Assembly: GCA_937892525.1 (NCBI GenBank)
Contig: CALAEV010000039.1
Span: forward strand, 1-22,007
Source: an uncultured Clostridia bacterium
Lineage (GTDB): Bacteria; Bacillota; Clostridia; Oscillospirales; Acutalibacteraceae
Reading direction: 5' to 3'
DNA length: 22,007 nucleotides
Shown here: positions 15,452-22,007 of the stretch, in pieces
Layout of the letters: every line of letters starts with the position of its first letter
How positions within the stretch are numbered: the stretch's first letter is position 1
Position numbers and translations under genes: made by a program
The notes under the pieces: model-generated
The model's database searches: none
Told to the model about the DNA's origin: nothing
Seen by the model: only the letters and a program-made list of their open reading frames with translations

Positions 15452-17125
15452 ATGCTTTCAAATCTCAAAATATCAGATATTGCTATTATTAAAGAGGCTG
15501 TTATCGATTTTGATAACGGTCTTAATGTGCTTACAGGCGAAACGGGTGCAGGTAAATCAATTATTATTGATGCAATCAATGCAATACTTGGCGAAAGAAC
15601 ATCTCGTGAACTTATCAGAACAGGTAGTAATAATGCTGAAGTTTCAGCGTTTTTTGAAGATATAAATGATGATGTAATTGCAATACTCAATGAATTTTGT
15701 ATTGAATGCGAAGAAGATAAATCCTTACTAATTTCAAGAAAGATTTCACTTGATGGCAAAAACGTCTGCAGAATTAATGGTGCAAGCGCTACCGTTTCAA
15801 TGCTTAAAAAGATTGGACAAGCACTTATTAATGTTCATGGTCAGATGGATAACCACAATCTTCTTAACGAAGAATTACATTACACATATATTGACAGCTT
15901 TGCAGAGAATAACGATATTCTTGATGAATATTTATGTGTATATAACGATTATTGTAATCTTAAAAGACGATATGACAACTTAATTACAAACGAGAGTGAA
16001 AAGGCAAGAAAAATCGATTTATTATCTTATCAGATTAAAGAAATCGAAGATGCAGGAATAAAAATAGGCGAGTGGGATGAACTTGAAAAACGCAAAAAAG
16101 TCTTGCAGAATGCTGAACAACTTCTCGCACTTGTAAATAATGCTGTAGAAATTATAAATGGTAATGATAATTTTTCAGGTGTAGCAGATATGCTCAATAC
16201 TGCATCGAATTCACTTGTCAAAGCATCTGCTTTTGATGAAACATTAAATACAGTTTCAGATGCAGTTGCAGAAATGTCATATAATATTACAGATTGTGCA
16301 AGTGAACTTAATAGTTTTTTATATTCTCTTGATGTTGACCCTAATGAACTTGATATAATCGAAGAAAGATTAGACATTCTTTTCAGACTTTCTAAAAAAT
16401 ACGGTAAAAATGAAGAAGAAATACTTGCGTTTCTTGAAAATGCACAAAAAGAACTTGATGACATTACTTTTTCTGATAAACTTAAGGAACAACTCGAAGT
16501 TGAACTTAATGAAAAATATAATGAATTGAACAAGGTTGGTCGTAAGTTGACTGCAAACCGTCAAAAGTACGGCGAAATCTTTATAAGTAAAGTAAAAGAC
16601 GAATTATCGTTCCTTGATATGGCATCAATTTCATTTAAAATTGTGCAGAATAGAAAAGCGTTTGATGAAACAGGTGCAGATGAAATCTATTTCTTGATTT
16701 CTGCTAATGCAGGCGAGGAACCAAAACCACTTTCAAAGATTGCATCAGGTGGCGAATTGTCAAGAATTATGCTTGCTATTAAAAATGTATTGGCATCAAA
16801 GGATAATGTTCAAACACTAATTTTTGACGAAGTTGATACTGGTGTTAGTGGTCGCGCAGCACAAAAAATTGGCATTAAACTCAAAGAGGTTTCTAAAAAT
16901 CGTCAAGTGCTTTGCGTAACTCATCTTGCACAAATTGCTTGTTTTGCTGACAATCATTTCTTGATTTCAAAATCTGAAAGTGATAATAAGACTTATACAA
17001 AAGTTGAATTACTCGATAATAACGGCAGAATTCACGAATTAGCACGAATTATTGGTGGCATTGAGTCAACTCAGCTTGCACTTGATGCTGCTGCAGAAAT
17101 GATTGAAAATGCGAAAAAATATTAG
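15452..17125 (+). CDS. recN: DNA repair protein RecN (SMC-like ATPase)
   Basis: 557 residues (Bacillus 576). Walker A GETGAGKS at 29-36, a long central coiled-coil region (about 150-390), the ABC signature SGGELS from residue 432, and Walker B LIFDEVD with D459 and E460. RecN acts early at double-strand breaks, tethering ends. AAGGG at 15438-15442 lies nine bases before the ATG. Five bases after argR. In Bacillus recN is followed by spoIVB and spo0A; here it is not. Confidence 0.97.
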   Translation: MLSNLKISDIAIIKEAVIDFDNGLNVLTGETGAGKSIIIDAINAILGERTSRELIRTGSNNAEVSAFFEDINDDVIAILNEFCIECEEDKSLLISRKISLDGKNVCRINGASATVSMLKKIGQALINVHGQMDNHNLLNEELHYTYIDSFAENNDILDEYLCVYNDYCNLKRRYDNLITNESEKARKIDLLSYQIKEIEDAGIKIGEWDELEKRKKVLQNAEQLLALVNNAVEIINGNDNFSGVADMLNTASNSLVKASAFDETLNTVSDAVAEMSYNITDCASELNSFLYSLDVDPNELDIIEERLDILFRLSKKYGKNEEEILAFLENAQKELDDITFSDKLKEQLEVELNEKYNELNKVGRKLTANRQKYGEIFISKVKDELSFLDMASISFKIVQNRKAFDETGADEIYFLISANAGEEPKPLSKIASGGELSRIMLAIKNVLASKDNVQTLIFDEVDTGVSGRAAQKIGIKLKEVSKNRQVLCVTHLAQIACFADNHFLISKSESDNKTYTKVELLDNNGRIHELARIIGGIESTQLALDAAAEMIENAKKY

Positions 17126-17135
17126 GAGTATAACA

Positions 17136-17810
17136 ATGAATGAACATATTAAGAATTATGTTAAATATGAAGACCCAAATAAGCCGCATAAAAAAGTTGT
17201 GAAAAGCTTAATTAGTTTACCTTTTTTATTTTCACCTTTTATATATATGTATTTATTTTTTGGTTCGACAGTTAATTGGTTGTTTTATTCAATTATTCCA
17301 TTTGCAGTAATTGGATTAATTTGGGGTATAGTTCTTTTACACAAAATAGAAAGCAAAAGAAAACAATTCTATTTTTTCTGTGGAATAATGAAAATATTAT
17401 TCTGTTTCATAATGTTGAATTTTAATTTTGCAATTCTTGAAGGTGTTTTTAAACTTAACGACATCTTTTATATTTTTACATATTTAATTTTTCTATTATA
17501 TCTTATTCCTTTATACTTTTTAATAAAAAAACGGATTAAAAAAGGTATAAAAAATAAAAGTTATGCACCATTACCTCTAGTAACAGGTTGCTTAATATTT
17601 ATTTTTGCTAAAATTTTTGGCAATTATTTGAGAATTAATTTTAATAATAATTTTCTTGTTATGATTATAACATTCTTGTGGTTATCTCTCACTTTTTACT
17701 TTGCTGTTTTTGCTATTAAGGATTTAATCAAGTATTATTATATTAAAAAATTAGAAATTGAAGAATTTTATGATAGTGTAGAAAATTATGAACTTGACAA
17801 AAATTTTTAA
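17136..17810 (+). CDS. Uncharacterised membrane protein, about six helices
   Basis: 224 residues that I cannot place in a family. The N-terminus is charged and cytosolic-looking (MNEHIKNYVKYEDPNKPHKK), followed by about six hydrophobic segments near 27-46, 49-73, 82-106, 113-135, 148-170 and 180-202, and a tail rich in Tyr and acidic residues. Basic patches (KKRIKKGIKNK) sit between helices 4 and 5. The start ATG at 17136 has AGGAG seven bases upstream overlapping the recN stop; an in-frame start at 17103 would overlap recN by 23 bases and has no such site. Base composition is even more AT-rich than its neighbours, partly from Phe/Ile/Lys/Asn codons. Its last codons contain the -35 box of the tyrS promoter. 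Confidence 0.7.
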   Translation: MNEHIKNYVKYEDPNKPHKKVVKSLISLPFLFSPFIYMYLFFGSTVNWLFYSIIPFAVIGLIWGIVLLHKIESKRKQFYFFCGIMKILFCFIMLNFNFAILEGVFKLNDIFYIFTYLIFLLYLIPLYFLIKKRIKKGIKNKSYAPLPLVTGCLIFIFAKIFGNYLRINFNNNFLVMIITFLWLSLTFYFAVFAIKDLIKYYYIKKLEIEEFYDSVENYELDKNF

Positions 17811-17822
17811 TTGTGTATAATA
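17795..17822 (+). promoter_or_regulatory. Consensus sigma-A promoter of tyrS
   Basis: TTGACA (17795-17800), 16 bases, TATAAT (17817-17822): both boxes match consensus exactly. The -35 lies inside the last codons of the upstream membrane protein gene. The transcript should start near 17829 and carry the T-box leader. Confidence 0.88.
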
Positions 17823-17828
17823 ATCTCA

Positions 17829-18084
17829 ATGACTTTGAAGCGAAGAAGTAATAAGACCTTTGCAGTTACAGAGAGTGTCCGTTTGGTGTAAGGGCATACG
17901 CAAAACTTATGAAATACATCGTGGAGTTGCACTTTTGAAATAGTAGTAGAGAGTGTCGGGCGTACCCGTTATAGTACAGAGTAATGTCAGTTACTCGTTG
18001 AGGCTGTATTTGCGAGAATACAGTAAACTGAGGTGGTAACACGAAATCTTTTCGTCCTCTGCTTTTTGCAGGGGACTTTTATTT
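17829..18084 (+). ncRNA. T-box leader riboswitch sensing tRNA-Tyr
   Basis: The leader has the T-box GAGGTGGTAACACG (18030-18043) followed by a terminator. Stem I carries AGAGAG (from 17871), a GGTGTAAGG apical segment and, on the 3' side, GAAATACATC in which TAC (17915-17917) is the likely tyrosine specifier codon. Further hairpins are CGGG/CCCG (17957-17968), GAGTAA/TTACTC (17979-17996) and stem III CTGTATT/AATACAG (18004-18023). GAGG and ACG of the T-box can pair with CGT and CCTC of the terminator arm to make the antiterminator. Uncharged tRNA-Tyr should stabilise it and switch tyrS on. The T-box call is firm; the specifier position is read by eye. Confidence 0.92.
18054..18084 (+). terminator. 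T-box-controlled terminator before tyrS
   Basis: Arms GTCCTCTGC (18054-18062) and GCAGGGGAC (18068-18076) pair over 9 bp with one G-U, loop TTTTT, followed by TTTTATTTATTTT. The 5' arm overlaps the antiterminator sequence. Confidence 0.9.
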
Positions 18085-18100
18085 ATTTTAGGAGGATATT

Positions 18101-19327
18101 ATGAAAGTTTATGAAGAACTCGTTGCTCGTGGACTTATAGCCCAAGTAACAAACGAAGAAGAAATTAAAAATCTTGTAAATGAAGGTAAAGCAGTTTTCT
18201 ATATTGGTTTTGACCCAACAGCTGATAGCTTGCATGTTGGCCACTTTATGGCACTTTGCCTTATGAAAAGATTGCAGATGGCAGGTAACAAACCAATTGC
18301 ACTTATTGGTGGTGGTACTGCTATGATTGGCGACCCATCAGGCAGAAGTGATATGCGTCAAATGATGACAAAAGAAACAATTCAGCATAATTGCGATTGC
18401 TTTAAGAAACAGATGAGCAGATTTATTGACTTCTCTGAAGGTAAAGCACTTATGGTTAATAACGCCGACTGGCTTTTAGACCTTAACTATGTTGATGTAC
18501 TTCGTGAAGTTGGTGCTTGTTTCAGCGTTAACAGAATGTTAGCTGCTGAATGTTACAAGCAGAGAATGGAAAAAGGTCTTTCATTCCTTGAGTTTAACTA
18601 TATGATTATGCAGAGTTACGACTTCTATGAACTTTTCCAAAAATATGGTTGTAATATGCAGTTTGGTGGCGACGACCAATGGAGCAACATGCTTGGTGGT
18701 ACTGAGCTTATCCGTAGAAAACTTGGTAAAGATGCACACGCTATGACAATTACACTTCTTCTTAACTCTGAAGGCAAGAAGATGGGGAAAACACAGTCTG
18801 GTGCAGTTTGGCTTGACCCAGAAAAAACATCTCCATTTGATTTCTATCAGTATTGGAGAAATGTTGACGATGCAGATGTTCTTAAATGTATCAGAATGCT
18901 TACATTCTTACCAATGGAAGAAATCGAAAAGATGGATTCTTGGGAAGGTAGCCAGTTGAATACTGCAAAAGAAATCCTTGCATTTGAACTTACAAAGCTT
19001 GTTCACGGCGAAGAAGAGGCAAATAAGGCACAAGAAGGCGCTAGAGCTCTTTTTTCAGGTAAGGGTAATACAGAGAATATGCCAACAGTAGAACTCACTA
19101 CAGACGATTTTAATGACGATAGCGTGCTTGTTTCTGATATTATGATTAAAGCAGGTATTGCAAAGTCAAAAGGCGAGTGCAGAAGACTCATTGAGCAGGG
19201 TGGCGTATCAGTTGATGATGAAAAGGTTACAGAGCCATTCAAAGCACTTTCAAAGGCTGATTTTGAAAAAGGATATGTAATCATTAAGAAAGGCAAGAAA
19301 GTCTTCTATAAGGCAATTTTAGCTTAA
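18101..19327 (+). CDS. tyrS: Tyrosyl-tRNA synthetase
   Basis: 408 residues, class I synthetase. The HIGH motif is HVGH at 45-48, the KMSKS loop is KMGKT at 227-231 as in other bacterial TyrS, and GGDDQWSNMLGG (189-200) is the tyrosine/tRNA-binding region. A C-terminal S4 domain (about 343-402; KAGIAKSKGECRRLIEQGG) contacts tRNA-Tyr. GGAGG lies five bases before the ATG. It is transcribed from its own promoter through a T-box leader with a Tyr specifier, which agrees with the enzyme's identity. Confidence 0.98.
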   Translation: MKVYEELVARGLIAQVTNEEEIKNLVNEGKAVFYIGFDPTADSLHVGHFMALCLMKRLQMAGNKPIALIGGGTAMIGDPSGRSDMRQMMTKETIQHNCDCFKKQMSRFIDFSEGKALMVNNADWLLDLNYVDVLREVGACFSVNRMLAAECYKQRMEKGLSFLEFNYMIMQSYDFYELFQKYGCNMQFGGDDQWSNMLGGTELIRRKLGKDAHAMTITLLLNSEGKKMGKTQSGAVWLDPEKTSPFDFYQYWRNVDDADVLKCIRMLTFLPMEEIEKMDSWEGSQLNTAKEILAFELTKLVHGEEEANKAQEGARALFSGKGNTENMPTVELTTDDFNDDSVLVSDIMIKAGIAKSKGECRRLIEQGGVSVDDEKVTEPFKALSKADFEKGYVIIKKGKKVFYKAILA

Positions 19328-19345
19328 ATAACAATACACATAAAG

Positions 19346-19378
19346 AAAGGACTTACTGAAATCAGTAAGTCCTTTTAA
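19346..19378. terminator. Bidirectional intrinsic terminator between tyrS and the dap operon
   Basis: A perfect 14-bp inverted repeat, arms 19346-19359 and 19362-19375 (AAAGGACTTACTGA and its complement) with only AA between, so the real loop opens by one or two pairs. A T-run ends the arm on either strand. It serves tyrS (+) and the minus-strand operon end. Confidence 0.88.
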
Positions 19379-19392
19379 TGTTTAGCGTTTAA

Positions 19393-19845
19393 TTATGAGT
19401 TAAGTGCTGAGTAAACTGCATCTCCATCGTGGCTATAAACAAGCACTGAAATATCAACTTCGGAAGTTGTAATCATTCTAACTTCAACACCAGTTGATGC
19501 AATTGCAGAGAATACTTTTGATGCAACACCCGGGCAGTTTTTCATTCCTTCGCCAAAAACTGAAATCTTTGTGTTACCACTACTAATTGCAAGTTTGAGT
19601 TCAGGATGAAGTTCGCGAAGTTTTGAAGCAGTCTCAAAAACTTTACCTAAGTCATCATCATTTACTGTGAATGAAAGATTTGATGTTTTACCTTGAGGTG
19701 GATTTTGTGAAATCATATCAACATCAATTCCTGCATTTGAAAGCATCTCAAAAATCTGTGCAACAACCTTAAAATCAGCAGGGGAATCGTTAATAGAAAT
19801 AAGTGTTACATTTTCAATTACTGTAATATTATCGATTGTTTTCAT
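19393..19845 (-). CDS. Free-standing tandem ACT-domain protein, aspartokinase regulatory-type
   Basis: 150 residues made of two ACT domains (about 12-75 and 91-150) like the C-terminal regulatory part of aspartokinase: AGIDVDMISQNPPQGKT in the first and CPGVASKVFSAIASTGVEV then ITTSEVDISVLV in the second. No kinase domain precedes it: dapB ends 12 bases upstream, with GGAGG right after the dapB stop and seven bases before the ATG. It is the last gene of asd-dapA-dapB. In Bacillus the beta subunit of LysC is the same module, made by internal initiation. Likely role: binding lysine (or threonine) and regulating an aspartokinase encoded elsewhere. It might instead be a decayed lysC, but the strong start site and intact frame argue against decay. 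Confidence 0.82.
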   Translation of the reverse strand: MKTIDNITVIENVTLISINDSPADFKVVAQIFEMLSNAGIDVDMISQNPPQGKTSNLSFTVNDDDLGKVFETASKLRELHPELKLAISSGNTKISVFGEGMKNCPGVASKVFSAIASTGVEVRMITTSEVDISVLVYSHDGDAVYSALNS

Positions 19846-19857
19846 TTTAAATCCTCC

Positions 19858-20610
19858 TTATTCGTTAACAAGGTCTTTCATTGAGTAAAATCCCGGTTCT
19901 TTACCTACAAGGAACAACCCTGCATTAACTGAACCGCTTGCAAAAAGCTGTTTTGAATATGCTGAATGTGAAATTTTAATAACTTCGTCAGGACCTGCAA
20001 AGATTATTTCATGTTCGCCAACAATAGTACCACCACGAACTGCGTGAATACCAATTTCATTCTTTGTTCTTTTCATTCTCTTTGAATGACGGTCAAATTC
20101 GTAGATTGGTTTTTCGTCTAACGCTTCTGAAATTGAATCAGCAAGCATTAATGCAGTACCGCTTGGTGCGTCTATCTTTTGATTATGATGTGCCTCAACA
20201 ATTTCAATATCAAAACTACCTTGAAGTACTTTAGCTGCCTTTTTAGCAAGTTCTGATACAAGACTTACACCAATTGACATATTTGCAGAAAAGAAAAGGG
20301 GAACATCATTAGAAATAGTTTTAATATCTTCAATTTGCTGCTCATTAAGTCCTGTTGTAGCGATTACAGCAGGGATTTTCTTTTCTTTGGCAAATGTAAG
20401 TAAATCTTCAAGTACTGATGGATGTGAAAAATCAATAACCACATCTGCATCCACATCAATATCGTTAAAAGATTTGAAAATAGGGAATGTGCATTCAGCT
20501 GTAGCTAAATCAACACCTGCAACTATTTCACAATCGTTTCTGTTTTCAACACAAGTGGTAATTGCTTTGCCCATTTTACCAAGAGCACCACTTAAAATAA
20601 TCCTTGTCAT
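19858..20610 (-). CDS. dapB: 4-hydroxy-tetrahydrodipicolinate reductase
   Basis: 250 residues. The N-terminal nucleotide-binding fold starts ILSGALGKMGKAI (about 5-17), and the substrate/catalytic motif is EAHHNQKIDAPSGTAL with H141, H142 and K145. RGGTIVGEHEIIFAG follows in the catalytic domain. It reduces the DapA product with NAD(P)H toward diaminopimelate and lysine. A GGATGTG site sits five bases before the ATG, 20 bases after dapA. DAP serves both lysine and peptidoglycan, and in spore-formers the DapA product also feeds dipicolinate. Confidence 0.97.
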   Translation of the reverse strand: MTRIILSGALGKMGKAITTCVENRNDCEIVAGVDLATAECTFPIFKSFNDIDVDADVVIDFSHPSVLEDLLTFAKEKKIPAVIATTGLNEQQIEDIKTISNDVPLFFSANMSIGVSLVSELAKKAAKVLQGSFDIEIVEAHHNQKIDAPSGTALMLADSISEALDEKPIYEFDRHSKRMKRTKNEIGIHAVRGGTIVGEHEIIFAGPDEVIKISHSAYSKQLFASGSVNAGLFLVGKEPGFYSMKDLVNE

Positions 20611-20630
20611 TTTTTCACATCCAATTAAAA

Positions 20631-21521
20631 TCAGATTAAATTATATTTCTTGAGTATAGATTCAAGTTTTGCAGTTTTTGCATCTTCCATTTCACAAAGT
20701 GGCATACGAAGTGGACCAACATCAAAGCCCATCATTCTCATAGCAACTTTTACAGGAATTGGATTAACATCCATAAACATTGCATTGATAAGGTCAAGAT
20801 ATTTAAGCTGAAGTTCAGCGCTTTCCTTAACCTTGCCTTCAAGATAAAGAGTAGGAATATCGTGAGCAAGTTTAGGACAAATATTTGAAAGCACTGAAAT
20901 AACACCTTTGCCACCGAGAGACATTAAAGGTACAATCTGGTCGTCATTACCTGAATAAACATCAAGTTTGTCGCCACAAAGTGCAATTGTTTCAGCAATC
21001 TGTGAAATATTACCACTTGCTTCTTTTGTAGCAATAATGTTCTTATGTTCACAAAGTTCTGCGTATGTAGTTGGAAGAACATTCACACCTGTTCTACTAG
21101 GAACATTATAGATGATAATTGGTTTTGATGTGTTATCTGCAATTGCCTGATAGTGTTTTACAAGACCGCGCTGTGAACACTTATTGTAATATGGTGTAAC
21201 AACAAGCATTGCGTCTGCGCCTGCTTTTTCTGCGTCATTTGAAAGTTCAATAGCATAAGCTGTTTCGTTACTACCTGTACCTGCAATAACAGGAATTCTA
21301 TGGTTTACAACATCGCAAGTGAATTTAATAACATCAGAATGTTCTTTTGGTGTAAGAGTTGCACTTTCACCAGTAGTACCACAAATTACAATAGAATCTG
21401 TATGATTTTCAATATGAAATTCAAGAAGCTTTTCAAGTGCGTCATAATTAACACTTAAATCATCTTTGAAAGGTGTTACAATAGCAACACCACAACCTGT
21501 AAAAATAGGATTATTACCCAT
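20631..21521 (-). CDS. dapA: 4-hydroxy-tetrahydrodipicolinate synthase
   Basis: 296 residues, a TIM-barrel enzyme joining pyruvate and aspartate semialdehyde. The Schiff-base lysine is K166 in ATKEASG; T49 and T50 in CGTTGES, Y138 in IIYNVPSRTG, and R143 complete the active site. Length and motifs are those of functional DapA rather than of neighbours in the aldolase superfamily such as NanA. AAGGAGAG (21528-21535) lies just before the ATG. Middle gene of asd-dapA-dapB. Confidence 0.97.
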   Translation of the reverse strand: MGNNPIFTGCGVAIVTPFKDDLSVNYDALEKLLEFHIENHTDSIVICGTTGESATLTPKEHSDVIKFTCDVVNHRIPVIAGTGSNETAYAIELSNDAEKAGADAMLVVTPYYNKCSQRGLVKHYQAIADNTSKPIIIYNVPSRTGVNVLPTTYAELCEHKNIIATKEASGNISQIAETIALCGDKLDVYSGNDDQIVPLMSLGGKGVISVLSNICPKLAHDIPTLYLEGKVKESAELQLKYLDLINAMFMDVNPIPVKVAMRMMGFDVGPLRMPLCEMEDAKTAKLESILKKYNLI

Positions 21522-21544
21522 AATAAACTCTCCTTAATTGGAAA

Positions 21545-22007
21545 TTAGTCCATATAACCTTCTGCACAAAGAAGTTCTGCCATAAGAACAGCACCACCAG
21601 CAGCACCACGAAGTGTGTTGTGTGAAAGACAAACGAACTTGTAGTCGTACTGTGTGTCTTCACGAAGACGACCTACTGAAATTGCCATACCACCTTCAAG
21701 GTCGCGCTGAAGTTTTGTCTGTGGCATATTATCTTCTTCAAAATAGTGGAGGAATTGCTTTGGCGCGTGTGGAAGGTCTAATTCCTGTGCACGACCTGCA
21801 AATTCTTTCCATATATTTAATATTTCTTCTTTTGATGGTTTATTCTCAAATCTTACAAATACAGCGCCCATATGACCATTAGAAACAGGAACACGAATGC
21901 ACTGTGCAGTAAAGTTTGGAGATGTTGCAGGAACAATTTCGTCGCCTTCAACTTTACCCCAAATTTTAAGTGGTTCTTTTTCACTCTTTTCTTCTTCGCC
22001 ACCAATG
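21545..22007 (-). CDS. asd: Aspartate-semialdehyde dehydrogenase, C-terminal part (runs off the window)
   Basis: The frame is open from the window edge to a TAA at 21545-21547, giving about 154 residues of C-terminal sequence. IRVPVSNGHMGAVFVRF contains the conserved catalytic-domain His, and FEEDNMPQTKLQRDLEGGM, then VGRLRED and LSHNTLRGAAGGAV match the archaeal/fungal-type ASADH (USG-1 related) rather than the shorter E. coli type. The catalytic Cys and the NADP-binding domain lie outside. It makes aspartate semialdehyde, the DapA substrate, and stops 23 bases before dapA. The internal ATG at 21869 is not a gene start; homology continues upstream of it. Confidence 0.93.
   Translation of the reverse strand, partial: IGGEEEKSEKEPLKIWGKVEGDEIVPATSPNFTAQCIRVPVSNGHMGAVFVRFENKPSKEEILNIWKEFAGRAQELDLPHAPKQFLHYFEEDNMPQTKLQRDLEGGMAISVGRLREDTQYDYKFVCLSHNTLRGAAGGAVLMAELLCAEGYMD

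Noticed and set aside
16030..16533. Minus-strand 167-codon frame inside recN, Ser-rich
   Set aside because: It is the antisense of the recN coiled-coil region; the Ser/Leu/Phe bias follows from Glu/Lys/Asn-rich codons read backwards.
21545..21871. A separate small gene starting at the ATG at 21869
   Set aside because: The frame stays open to the window edge and the upstream residues continue the aspartate-semialdehyde dehydrogenase match, so it is one partial gene.
1..22007. Mobile elements, phage genes, CRISPR arrays, tRNA genes, toxin-antitoxin or defence loci
   Set aside because: No transposase, integrase, repeat array or tRNA-like cloverleaf was seen on either strand; gene content and packing are those of core chromosome.

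Overview
The window looks like the chromosome of a low-GC, endospore-forming Firmicute of the class Clostridia, probably close to the Ruminococcaceae/Oscillospiraceae or Lachnospiraceae. The evidence is a complete spoIIIA operon, strong GGAGG-type ribosome binding sites, a tyrosyl T-box leader, AT-rich codon use, and the MEP isoprenoid gene dxs next to an ispA-type prenyl synthase. I see no phage genes, insertion sequences, CRISPR arrays, tRNA or rRNA genes.

Layout. Positions 1-99 (+) are the tail of an unidentified gene. It converges on a large yfhO-family membrane protein gene (141-2933, -) across a shared hairpin terminator. A short divergent intergenic region (2934-3047) with a good minus-strand promoter separates yfhO from spoIIIAA-AB-AC-AD-AE-AF-AG-AH (3048-7700, +), the mother-cell half of the feeding-tube channel used in engulfment-stage sporulation. 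A 149-base gap then holds a promoter, a dyad and a terminator-like hairpin just before nusB. From there a tightly packed plus-strand cluster runs nusB, a TsaD/Kae1-like paralogue, xseA, xseB, ispA, dxs, tlyA, nadK, argR, recN and a small uncharacterised membrane protein gene (to 17810). These genes touch, overlap or lie only a few bases apart, so they look like one long operon of housekeeping functions: rRNA transcription and methylation, exonuclease VII, isoprenoids, NADP supply, arginine regulation and recombinational repair.

A near-perfect sigma-A promoter and a T-box leader (about 17795-18084) drive tyrS (18101-19327, +). tyrS converges across a second bidirectional hairpin with a minus-strand lysine/diaminopimelate operon: partial asd, dapA, dapB, and a free-standing protein made only of aspartokinase-type ACT domains.

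Most of the window is conserved core genome. The points most worth a second look are the nusB leader, which looks like an attenuator; the orphan tandem-ACT protein at the end of the dap operon; the TsaD-like paralogue in the nusB-xse cluster; the spoIIIAA/AB overlap of 74 bases; and the unknown membrane protein after recN. Several gene starts were moved from the longest reading frame to an internal start with a proper ribosome binding site (spoIIIAB, spoIIIAH, nusB, nadK, the recN-downstream gene). spoIIIAE was moved on coupling geometry alone.
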